This document shows positions 33,220 through 40,651 of a DNA stretch of 47,040 nt, piece by piece. The notes below the pieces were generated by a model. The model saw only the letters and a program-made list of their open reading frames with translations, did not search any database and was not told the DNA's origin. The position numbers and the translations under genes were made by a program. Positions within the stretch are counted from its first letter, which is position 1, and every line of letters begins with the position of its first letter. Source of the DNA: Pseudomonadota bacterium. Its GTDB lineage: Bacteria; Pseudomonadota; Alphaproteobacteria; Rhizobiales; Rhizobiaceae. The DNA lies in NCBI GenBank assembly GCA_023419535.1, contig JAEZXX010000027.1:1-47040 (forward strand), in the 5' to 3' direction.

Positions 33220-34016
33220 GGACGCGTCTTCTCGACCGCCTGCTCTTCGTCTTCGTCGCGCTGTTCCTCGCCGGGCCGCTCGTCGTGATCGCGGGCGTCT
33301 CGATCAACGAGCAGCGCACGCTGACCTTCCCGCCGCAGGGCTTCTCGCTCGGCTGGTACGCGCAGATCTTCACCGACGAGGCGTGGCGGAACGCGCTGAT
33401 CGCCTCCGTGAGCGTCGCCGCGCTCGCCTCGCTCCTCTCGCTCGCCATCGCCCTGCCGATCGCCTACGCGCTGTGGAAGCGCGCGACGGTGTTCGGGCGC
33501 CTCGTGCAGCTTCTCGGCGTCTCGCCCTTCGTGCTGCCCCCGGTCATCACGGCCCTCGGCGCCCTCTCCTTCTGGGCGACGGCGGGGTTCTACGGCCAGC
33601 ACTTCACCGTCGTGATCAGCCACGCGATCTTCTTCACCTCGCTGCCGCTGGTGACCCTCTCGCTCGGCTTCTCGACGGTGGAGCGCGAGATGGTCGAGGC
33701 CGCGCGTACCATGGGCGCGAACGAGGCGACGGTGCTGCGAACGATCCTGCTGCCGACGATCCTGCCCTACATGATCTCGGGCTTCGCCTTCGCCTTCGTC
33801 CTGTCGCTGAACGAGTACATCGTCGCCTACATGACGGTCGGCTTCACGCTGGAGACCATCCCCATCAAGATCTTCAACTCGCTGCGCTACGGCTACACGC
33901 CGACCATGGCGAGCGTCTCGATCCTCTTCGTCGCGGTGGCCGCAATCCTCTTCTCCATCGTCGCGAAGCTCGGCGATCTGCCGAAGCTCCTCGGCGCCTG
34001 GGGCGGCGAGCGGTGA
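33216..34016 (+). CDS. PotC-type ABC transporter permease
   Basis: This 266-residue permease has about six membrane helices and the EAA loop EAARTMGANEATVLRTILLPTILP. FVLSLNEYIVAYMTVGFTLETIPIKIF is the PotC hallmark. It forms the channel with the PotB-type partner. The ATG at 33216 overlaps the stop of that gene, and its own stop overlaps the GTG of the nitrilase-family gene. The enzyme gene is thus coupled to the importer, which implies that the transported compound is the enzyme's substrate or precursor. Confidence 0.93.
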   Translation: MRTRLLDRLLFVFVALFLAGPLVVIAGVSINEQRTLTFPPQGFSLGWYAQIFTDEAWRNALIASVSVAALASLLSLAIALPIAYALWKRATVFGRLVQLLGVSPFVLPPVITALGALSFWATAGFYGQHFTVVISHAIFFTSLPLVTLSLGFSTVEREMVEAARTMGANEATVLRTILLPTILPYMISGFAFAFVLSLNEYIVAYMTVGFTLETIPIKIFNSLRYGYTPTMASVSILFVAVAAILFSIVAKLGDLPKLLGAWGGER

Positions 34017-34801
34017 GGCTCTCGGTCGTCCAGACCGACGCGGGCCTCGACGGGCCGGAGCGCGAGCGCGCCATCGCGAAGGGCGTCGAAGAGGCCGCCA
34101 GGGCCGGCAGCGCCCTCGTCCTCTTCCCCGAGCTCGTCGCCGAAGGCTACGGCCGTGCCGCCGACCGGCTGGAAGAGGCGACGTCCCTCGAAGACCTGCC
34201 GCGCTCGCGCTGGCAGCGCCTCGCCGACGATCACGAGATCGCGGTCTGCCTCGGGCTGACGCTGCGCCTCGCCCACGGCGGTTTCGGCAACGGCGCCGTC
34301 CTCTTCCGGCCCGGCAAGCCGCCTCGGCCCTATCTGAAACGCCACCTCTACGGCGATTACGAGAAGGCGATCTTTTCGCCCGGTCAGGAGCGCTCCGGTC
34401 TCGTCCAGTGGGGCGGGCTGACGATAGGCATGCTCGTCTGCTTCGACGCCGAGTTCCCCGAGCGCTGCCGCGAGCTGGCGCTGGCCGGCGCCGATCTCGT
34501 GCTGGTGCCGACCGCCCTGCCGAAGGTCGCGGGCGCCGATTTCATCGCCTCGACGCTCATCCCGGCTCGCGCCTTCGAGAACGGCATCTTCGTCGCCTAT
34601 GCCGACCATTGCGGCCGGGACGAGCGCTTCGAGTATCAGGGCCTGTCCGTCATCGCCGACCCGAACGGGGCGAAACTGGCGAGCGCGGACGACACGAGCC
34701 CCGCCCATCTCGTCGCCGACCTCGACCCCGCCCGCTACGCCGAGGTGCGGCAGGCGAACCCGTATCTGGAGACGCTGAGGCGCGAGAGCGCGTCCCAGTA
34801 G
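34013..34801 (+). CDS. Carbon-nitrogen hydrolase (nitrilase superfamily amidase)
   Basis: This 262-residue protein has the catalytic triad of the superfamily: Glu40 in LVLFPELVAEGYG, Lys109 in PYLKRHLYGDYEK and Cys143 in MLVCFDAEFPERCREL. It hydrolyses a C-N amide bond (amidase, omega-amidase, carbamoylase types); true nitrile hydrolysis is unlikely on family grounds. It is cytoplasmic. The start is GTG at 34013 in a 4-base overlap with the permease gene. The open frame reaching back to 33173 is an artefact. Tight coupling to the transporter suggests that an amide-bearing compound is imported and cleaved here. Confidence 0.9.
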   Translation: MRLSVVQTDAGLDGPERERAIAKGVEEAARAGSALVLFPELVAEGYGRAADRLEEATSLEDLPRSRWQRLADDHEIAVCLGLTLRLAHGGFGNGAVLFRPGKPPRPYLKRHLYGDYEKAIFSPGQERSGLVQWGGLTIGMLVCFDAEFPERCRELALAGADLVLVPTALPKVAGADFIASTLIPARAFENGIFVAYADHCGRDERFEYQGLSVIADPNGAKLASADDTSPAHLVADLDPARYAEVRQANPYLETLRRESASQ

Positions 34802-34834
34802 CCCGCGGAAGGGGCATAGAGAGGAGTGCGACGG

Positions 34835-35950
34835 ATGAACGAACGCGCGGCCGAGATCGGCATGGTCTTCGACGAGATCGACACGCCCTGCCTGATCGTC
34901 GATCTCGACGCGATGGAGCGCAACATCGCCACGATGGCGCGCTTCGCCGCGGCGCGCGGCGTGCGGCTGCGGGCTCACGCCAAGACGCACAAATCGCCCG
35001 AAATCGCCCGCCTGCAGATCGCCGCCGGGGCCACCGGTCTCTGCTGCCAGAAGGTCGGCGAGGCGGAGGCGCTGGTGCGCGGCGGCGTCAGCGACGTGCT
35101 CGTCTCCAATCAGGTCGTCTCCCCGAAGAAGCTGCGGCGGCTGGCGGCGCTCGCGCGCGAGGCGCGCATCCTCGTCTGCGTCGACGATGCCGGGAACGTC
35201 GCCGAGATCGGCGGCGCGGCGCGCGAGGCCGGCTCCACCATCGAGTGCCTCGTCGAGATCGACGTCGGCGCGGGCCGCTGCGGCGTCGCGCCGGGCACCC
35301 CGGCCGTCGCGCTCGCCAAGGTGGTCGCGCAGACCGGGGGCCTGCGCTTTGCCGGCCTGCAGGCCTATCACGGCGGAGCACAGCACCTGCGGACCTTCGA
35401 GGAGCGGCGCGCGGCGATCGAGGCCGCCACCGCGATGGTGCGCGAGACGCTGGAGGCGCTCACGGCCGAGGGCCTTACCTGCGACATCGTCGGCGGCGCG
35501 GGCACCGGCACCTTCGAGTTCGAGAGCGCCAGCGGCGTCTACAACGAACTCCAGTGCGGCTCCTACGTCTTCATGGACGCCGACTACGGCCGCATCCTGA
35601 AGGCCGACGGGCAGCCGCTCGACGCCTTCGAGAACAGTCTCTTCATCCTCACCGGCATCATGAGCAAGACGCGGCCCGGCCGCGCGGTCTGCGACGCCGG
35701 ACTGAAGGCTTCGAGCGTTGATTCCGGCCTGCCGACCATCTTCGGCGAGCCGGACCTCGATTATCTGAACGCATCCGACGAGCACGGTGTGATCGCCGAT
35801 CCGAACGACCGTCTGAAACTCGGGGACCGCCTGAAGCTCGTCCCCGGCCATTGCGATCCCACCGTCAACATGCACGACTGGCTCGTCGGCGTGCGGGGGA
35901 ATCGCGTCGAGGCGCTGTGGCCTGTCGCCGCGCGCGGGCGTCTGCTCTGA
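34835..35950 (+). CDS. D-threonine aldolase/D-serine dehydratase-like PLP enzyme (DSD1 family)
   Basis: This 371-residue protein has the alanine-racemase-like barrel: DTPCLIVDLDAMERNI, then the PLP-lysine region RAHAKTHKSPEIA (about residues 47-59), and CLVEIDVGAGRCGV. The C-terminal metal site reads VPGHCDPTVNMHD. The His-x-Asp pair there resembles metal-dependent D-threonine/3-hydroxyaspartate aldolases, whereas D-serine dehydratases usually show His-x-Cys. An aldolase for a D-beta-hydroxy amino acid is therefore the better guess. GAGAGGAG lies 8 bases before ATG 34835, preferred over GTG 34826. It follows the amidase gene by 33 bases and precedes the GGT-family gene by 29. Confidence 0.88.
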   Translation: MNERAAEIGMVFDEIDTPCLIVDLDAMERNIATMARFAAARGVRLRAHAKTHKSPEIARLQIAAGATGLCCQKVGEAEALVRGGVSDVLVSNQVVSPKKLRRLAALAREARILVCVDDAGNVAEIGGAAREAGSTIECLVEIDVGAGRCGVAPGTPAVALAKVVAQTGGLRFAGLQAYHGGAQHLRTFEERRAAIEAATAMVRETLEALTAEGLTCDIVGGAGTGTFEFESASGVYNELQCGSYVFMDADYGRILKADGQPLDAFENSLFILTGIMSKTRPGRAVCDAGLKASSVDSGLPTIFGEPDLDYLNASDEHGVIADPNDRLKLGDRLKLVPGHCDPTVNMHDWLVGVRGNRVEALWPVAARGRLL

Positions 35951-35979
35951 CGGGCGCTCACAGGAACGAGGACAGACCT

Positions 35980-37572
35980 TTGAAATTCCGACACGATACG
36001 CCCTACCCGTCCCGCCGCTCGCCGGTGATGGCCAAGAACGTCGTCGCCTCCTCGCACCCCTTGGCGACGCAGGCGGGCCTTCGGATGCTCGCCCAAGGCG
36101 GCAACGCGGTGGACGCGGCGCTGGCCTGCGCCATCGCGCTGACCGTCGTGGAGCCCACCAACAACGGCCTCGGCTCCGACGCTTTTGCGATCCTCTGGGA
36201 CGGGCGCGAGCTGCACGGCCTGAACGCTTCCGGCCGTTCGCCCGCCGCCTGGTCGCCGGACCGCTTCGCGGGCCTCGGCGCCATGCCCGAGCGCGGCTTC
36301 GAGAGCGTCACCGTGCCCGGCGCGGTCGCCTCCTGGGTCGAGATGTCGAGCCGCTTCGGCAAGCTCGACTTCCCCGCTCTCTTCGAGCCGGCGATCGACT
36401 ATGCCGACAAGGGCTGGCTCGTGCCCCCGATCATCGCCGAGCAGTGGCGCCGCGCGGCGCGGATCCTCGGGCACCAGCCGGGCTTCGCCGAGGCGTTCAT
36501 GCCGGAGGGCCGCACGCCGCAAGCGGGCGAGGTCTTCCGCTCGAAGGCGCAGGCCGAGACGCTTCGGCAGATCGCCGAGACGCGCGGCGAGGCCTTCTAT
36601 CGCGGCGATCTGGCGGGTCGTGTGGAGGCCTTCGCCAAGGAACATGGCGCCGCGATCACCGCGCAGGACTTCGCCGATCACACCGTCGACTGGTGCGGCA
36701 CGATCTCCAAGCGCTTCAACGACTTCGACCTTCACGAGATTCCGCCCAACGGCCAGGGCATCGCTGCCCTGATGACCATGGGCATCCTGAAGTCGCTCGG
36801 CATCGAGGAGCACGACCCGGATTCGGCAGAGAGCCTGCATCTTCAGATCGAGGCGATGAAGCTCGCCTTCGCCGACCTCCACACCTACGTCTCCGACCAT
36901 CGCTTCATGACCGAGACGACGGTAGAGCACCTCCTCGACGACGGCTATCTCGCCTCGCGGTCCAGGCTCGTCGACCGCGCCCGGGCGCAGGATTTCGGCG
37001 CCGGCTCGCCCAAGCAGGGCGGCACCGTGTGCCTTGCCGCGGCGGACGCTTCGGGCATGATGGTGTCCTTCATCCAGTCGAACTATTCGGGCTTCGGCTC
37101 GGGCGTCGTCGTGCCCGGCACCGGCATCTCGCTGCAGAACCGCGGCTTCGGCTTCACGCTGGAGCGCGGCCACCCGAACGAGGTGGCCGGCGCCAAGCGG
37201 CCCTTCCACACGATCATCCCCGGTTTCGTGATGCGCGGCGCGGAGCCCGCCATGGCCTTCTGCCTGATGGGCGGGCCGATCCAGGCGCAGGGCCACGTGC
37301 AGATGACGCTGCGCACGCAGGTCCACGGCCAGGACCCGCAGACGGCCGCCGACGCGCCGCGCTGGCGGGTGAACGAGGGGCGCGAGGTGATGGTGGAGCG
37401 CGCGGCGGGCGAGGACGTCCTCGCCGATCTCGCAGCGCGCGGCCATCAGGTGAAGGCGGAGGCGCCGGAGACGAGCTTCGGCTTCGGCGGCGCCCAGATC
37501 GTCCACCGCGTCGAAGGCGGCTACGTGGCGGGCTCCGACCCGCGCAAGGACGGGCAGGCCGCCGGCTTCTGA
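35980..37572 (+). CDS. Gamma-glutamyltransferase-family Ntn hydrolase
   Basis: This is a 530-residue GGT-family protein. The N-terminal part has VVASSHPLATQAGLRMLAQ, GGNAVDAALACAIALTVVEP and NNGLGSDAFAILWDG. The self-processing site should be before Thr349 in KQGGTVCLAAAD, giving a small subunit of about 182 residues with FIQSNYSGFGSG and FHTIIPGFVMR. No signal peptide is seen, so it is probably cytoplasmic, like the GGT-like amidohydrolases (for example oxamate amidohydrolase) rather than classical periplasmic GGT. It may cleave a gamma-glutamyl or similar amide. The start is TTG at 35980 with GAGGA 8 bases upstream; ATG 36028 is a later alternative. Confidence 0.88.
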   Translation: MKFRHDTPYPSRRSPVMAKNVVASSHPLATQAGLRMLAQGGNAVDAALACAIALTVVEPTNNGLGSDAFAILWDGRELHGLNASGRSPAAWSPDRFAGLGAMPERGFESVTVPGAVASWVEMSSRFGKLDFPALFEPAIDYADKGWLVPPIIAEQWRRAARILGHQPGFAEAFMPEGRTPQAGEVFRSKAQAETLRQIAETRGEAFYRGDLAGRVEAFAKEHGAAITAQDFADHTVDWCGTISKRFNDFDLHEIPPNGQGIAALMTMGILKSLGIEEHDPDSAESLHLQIEAMKLAFADLHTYVSDHRFMTETTVEHLLDDGYLASRSRLVDRARAQDFGAGSPKQGGTVCLAAADASGMMVSFIQSNYSGFGSGVVVPGTGISLQNRGFGFTLERGHPNEVAGAKRPFHTIIPGFVMRGAEPAMAFCLMGGPIQAQGHVQMTLRTQVHGQDPQTAADAPRWRVNEGREVMVERAAGEDVLADLAARGHQVKAEAPETSFGFGGAQIVHRVEGGYVAGSDPRKDGQAAGF

Positions 37573-37603
37573 CCCGCGCACGCACGAGAAGGGAAGATCC
37601 GCC

Positions 37604-38539
37604 ATGACCGAGACCGTGCGCCTGCGCGAGGTCGGCCCGCGCGACGGCCTGCAGATGGTCAAGACCGTGCTGCCGTCCGCGGCCAAGATCGAATGGTGCG
37701 AGCGTGCCGCCGCCGCGGGCGTGCCCGAGGTCGAGGCGACGTCCTTCGTCCCGGCGAAGATCGTGCCCCAGTTCGCCGATGCCGACGCGGTGGCGGCGGG
37801 CGTGGCGGCGAGCACGGCGGCGCGGATGTCGGCGCTCGTCGTCAATCTGAAGGGTGCGATCCGCGCCTTCGACGCAGGGTTCACGAAGGTGAACTACGTC
37901 GTCTCCGCCAGCGAGGCGCACAGCCAGGCGAACGCGCGTCGCACGACCGACGAGGCGCTGGAGGAGTTCGAGCGCATCGTCGCGGAGCGCGCGACGCGCG
38001 GCCTTGATGGGACGGTGGAGCTCTCGCCCGGCGTCGCCACCGCCTTCGGCTGCACGCTGCAGGGCGAAGTGCCGGAGGCCCGCGTCCACGAGGTGATCGA
38101 CCGGCTGGTTTCGAGCGGCGCGGACGAGATCATGGTCGCCGACACGATCGGCTATGCGCACCCGGCCAAGGTTGAGCGGCTTCTCGGCGCCGTGGTGGAG
38201 CGGCTGGGCGCCCTGCCCGTCGCGGCGCACTTTCACGACACGCGGGGCTTGGGCCTCGCCAACGTCACGGCCGCCGTGCGGGTCGGCGTTCGTCGTTTCG
38301 ACGCCTCGCTGGCGGGCCTCGGAGGCTGCCCCTTCGCGCCGGGCGCGACGGGCAACGTCGATCTGGAGGATTGCGTCTACCTTCTCGAGGAACTCGGCTA
38401 CTCCACGGGCGTCGACCTCGATGCGCTCCTGCGCCTGCGCGAGACGGTGGAGGGATGGCTCCCCGGCGAACGCTTCTCCGGCGCCATCGCCCGGGTGGGC
38501 CTGCCGAAGACCTACCGGTTCGACCGCGCCTCGCGATAG
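37604..38539 (+). CDS. Hydroxymethylglutaryl-CoA lyase-like enzyme
   Basis: This 311-residue DRE-TIM metallolyase has LREVGPRDGLQM (metal Asp and catalytic Arg), VEATSFVPAKIVPQFADAD, AHFHDTRGLGLANVTAA with metal His residues, and the signature GGCPFAPGATGNVDLED with the catalytic Cys loop. HMG-CoA lyase splits HMG-CoA into acetoacetate and acetyl-CoA in leucine breakdown. No other leucine genes are nearby, so it may act on a related hydroxyacyl-CoA formed in this operon's pathway. GGGAAG lies ahead of the ATG. It is the last gene, 21 bases before a terminator. Confidence 0.92.
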   Translation: MTETVRLREVGPRDGLQMVKTVLPSAAKIEWCERAAAAGVPEVEATSFVPAKIVPQFADADAVAAGVAASTAARMSALVVNLKGAIRAFDAGFTKVNYVVSASEAHSQANARRTTDEALEEFERIVAERATRGLDGTVELSPGVATAFGCTLQGEVPEARVHEVIDRLVSSGADEIMVADTIGYAHPAKVERLLGAVVERLGALPVAAHFHDTRGLGLANVTAAVRVGVRRFDASLAGLGGCPFAPGATGNVDLEDCVYLLEELGYSTGVDLDALLRLRETVEGWLPGERFSGAIARVGLPKTYRFDRASR

Positions 38540-38560
38540 GCTGCACCGGACCTGCGAACG

Positions 38561-38599
38561 AAAAAGGCCCAAGAACCGGCGAGGTTCTCGGGCCTTTTC
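38561..38599. terminator. Bidirectional rho-independent terminator
   Basis: A 16-bp stem with one mismatch starts with AAAAGGCCC and ends with GGGCCTTTT, enclosing a GGCGA-type loop. T runs follow on both strands. It lies 21 bases after the HMG-CoA-lyase-like gene (+) and 49 bases after the sugar binding-protein gene (-), so it can end both converging operons. Confidence 0.88.
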
Positions 38600-38648
38600 T
38601 ATGGACCATCCGCCGGGCGGCGGGGCCGCCTGGCCGATCCCGCCAGCC

Positions 38649-39620
38649 TCAGAAGGGGCTGTCGGGGAAGTAGAACTGCTCCGCGTTCTCCGGCGTGATG
38701 CGCTGCGAGCCGATGATGAAGCGCCCCGTGACCGGGGCGTTGGACGTCAGCGCCAGCGCCGTCAGCTCGATCGCGGTCGAGATCTGCGCCGGCGGGTAGG
38801 TGACGTTGACCGGCAGCTGCGGGTCCCCGTCCATCATGCGCTGGATGATCTCCTTCATGCCGGCGCCGCCGACGACCCACATCTCGTCCTGCCGGCCCGC
38901 CTGGGCGATCGCCTCCAGCGCGCCGATCGACATGTCGTCGTCGGCCGCCCAGACGGCGTCGATCTCGGGGAAGCGCGACAGGTAGTCCTGCATCACGTTG
39001 AAGGCGTCGTCGCGGTTCCAGTTGCCGTGCTGCATGTCGAGCACCTCGATGCCCGAGCCCTCGATCGCGGCCTCGAAGGCCTCGACGCGCTCGTTGTCGA
39101 GCGTGGTCGGAATGCCGCGCAGGACGACGATCTTCTGGCCCTCCTCGAGGTTCTCGGCGAAGTACTCGCCCGCCACGCGCCCGAAGCCGGTGTTGTCGCC
39201 CGCGACGTACAGGTCCTCGATGCCTTCTTCCGAAAGGCCGCGATCGACGACGGTGACGAAGATGTCCTGCTCGGCGACCGACTGGACCGGGGCGGTCAGC
39301 GGCTCGCTCTCGAAGGGCAGGACGACCAGCGCGTCGATGCCGCGCGTCGCCACCATGTCCTCGATGTCGTTGACCATGGTGGAGGCATCGCCGGCGGTCG
39401 AGAGCACGAACTCGATGTTCGGATAGGTCTCGCCGAGGCGCGCGATCGTGTCCTGCGCGTGCCAGTTCAGACCGCCCATGAAGCCGTGGGTGGCGGACGG
39501 AATGGCGACGCCGATCGTGTAGCTCTCGGTCTCCTCCTGCGCCATGGCCGGGAGCGCGGCGAAGGCGCCGGCCAGCATCGTCGATGCGGCGATGGCAGTC
39601 CGGAATGTCTTGCGGGTCAT
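38649..39620 (-). CDS. Ribose-type sugar ABC transporter substrate-binding protein
   Basis: This 323-residue protein has a Sec signal peptide (basic start, then hydrophobic stretch to ALPAMAQ, about residue 27). It has a periplasmic-binding fold of the RbsB type: IGVAIPSATHGFMGGLNWHAQ, DALVVLPFESEPLTAPV, VTVVDRGL, YVAGDNTGFGRVAGEYFAE and VWAADDDMSIGALEAI. It binds a sugar or polyol for the importer. GGGAGGA precedes ATG 39620. It is the last gene of the operon, after ATPase and permease genes, an order less common than binding protein first. Confidence 0.93.
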   Translation of the reverse strand: MTRKTFRTAIAASTMLAGAFAALPAMAQEETESYTIGVAIPSATHGFMGGLNWHAQDTIARLGETYPNIEFVLSTAGDASTMVNDIEDMVATRGIDALVVLPFESEPLTAPVQSVAEQDIFVTVVDRGLSEEGIEDLYVAGDNTGFGRVAGEYFAENLEEGQKIVVLRGIPTTLDNERVEAFEAAIEGSGIEVLDMQHGNWNRDDAFNVMQDYLSRFPEIDAVWAADDDMSIGALEAIAQAGRQDEMWVVGGAGMKEIIQRMMDGDPQLPVNVTYPPAQISTAIELTALALTSNAPVTGRFIIGSQRITPENAEQFYFPDSPF

Positions 39621-39640
39621 TTCATTTCCTCCCTTGGAAT

Positions 39641-40651
39641 CTACCGCGCCGAGGCGGATTTGGAGTCCCGCTGCAACACCACAGCGAGGATGACGATGAC
39701 GCCCTGGATCGCCCCGTTCAGATACGGACTGACGATCGAGGCGAGGTTCAGGATGTTGCCGATGAGGCTGAGGATGAGGACGCCGACGACGGTGCCCCAG
39801 ACCCGGCCGAAGCCGCCCTTCAGCACCGTGCCGCCGATGATGACGGCCGCGATGGCCTCCAGCTCCCACAGGACGCCGGTCCCGCCCGAGGCCGAGCCGA
39901 GCCGCGGCACGTACATGATGACGGCGATGCCGACGAGGACGCCGAGGAGCACGAAGGTCGCCATGCGAACGCGGTCGACGTTGACCGCCGAGTAGCGCGC
40001 CACCTGCTCGTTGGCGCCGAGCGCGGCGCAATGACGCCCGAAGGCGGTTCGGCGCATGAGGATCTCGCCCAGGATCGCGACCACCGCGAAGACGATGATC
40101 GGCCAGGTGATGCCGAAGAGGCCGTCGTAGTAGACCGGCCGCAGGAGCGTGCGCGAGGCGGAATCGAGCGAGAGAGTTCCGCCGTCGGCCAGCCAGGTGA
40201 CGAGGGAACGGTAGATGCCCATCGAGCCGAGCGTGACGATGAAGGCCTCGATCCGCACCTTGGCGATCAGCGCGCCGTTGATGAGCCCGGCCGCGAAGCC
40301 CGTCAGAAGCGCCACGCCCATGCCCGCGAGCACCAGCGGCAGGCCGACGCCGAGCACCGGCACCATCGCGTTCATGGCGAGGATCATGGTGCCGGCGACG
40401 AAGGCCGCCATGGAGCCGACCGACAGGTCGATGCCGCCCGCCGTGATCACGAAGGTCATGCCGACCGCGATGATGCCGATGAAGGCCGAGCGGGCGAGAA
40501 CGTTCGTGACGTTGCCGTAGGACAGGAAGTTCGGGTTCAGCCAGGCACCGAGCGCGATCAGGAGCAGCAGTGCCAGGATCGGCCCGAGCACATGCAGATT
40601 GATCGCGCCGCGTCGCGGCTTGGTGCGGGCGGGCGTAGCGGCCTCGCTCAT
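39641..40651 (-). CDS. Ribose-type sugar ABC transporter permease
   Basis: This is a 336-residue RbsC-type permease with about eight to ten membrane helices. Family motifs are GMTFVITAGGIDLSVGSMAAF, GFAAGLINGALIAKV, FIVTLGSMGIYRSL, GGTVLKGGFGRVWGTVVG and LILSLIGNILNL. It forms the homodimeric channel of the sugar importer. The ATG overlaps the ATPase stop by 4 bases (ATGA), and the binding-protein gene starts 20 bases after its own TAG. Confidence 0.94.
   Translation of the reverse strand: MSEAATPARTKPRRGAINLHVLGPILALLLLIALGAWLNPNFLSYGNVTNVLARSAFIGIIAVGMTFVITAGGIDLSVGSMAAFVAGTMILAMNAMVPVLGVGLPLVLAGMGVALLTGFAAGLINGALIAKVRIEAFIVTLGSMGIYRSLVTWLADGGTLSLDSASRTLLRPVYYDGLFGITWPIIVFAVVAILGEILMRRTAFGRHCAALGANEQVARYSAVNVDRVRMATFVLLGVLVGIAVIMYVPRLGSASGGTGVLWELEAIAAVIIGGTVLKGGFGRVWGTVVGVLILSLIGNILNLASIVSPYLNGAIQGVIVILAVVLQRDSKSASAR

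Noticed and set aside
33173..34801. 542-residue frame joining the second permease region and the nitrilase-family protein
   Set aside because: The first half is out-of-frame permease DNA; the nitrilase fold begins at GTG 34013 with the catalytic Glu at its normal distance.
28927..38539. Beta-hydroxyaspartate (glycolate) cycle because of the aminotransferase plus DSD1-like aldolase
   Set aside because: No hydroxyaspartate dehydratase or iminosuccinate reductase genes are present, and the operon instead holds an amidase, a GGT-like enzyme and an HMG-CoA-lyase-like enzyme.
38154..39995. 613-residue plus-strand frame across the sugar binding-protein gene
   Set aside because: Antisense to a well-recognised gene and runs through the terminator; no family resemblance.
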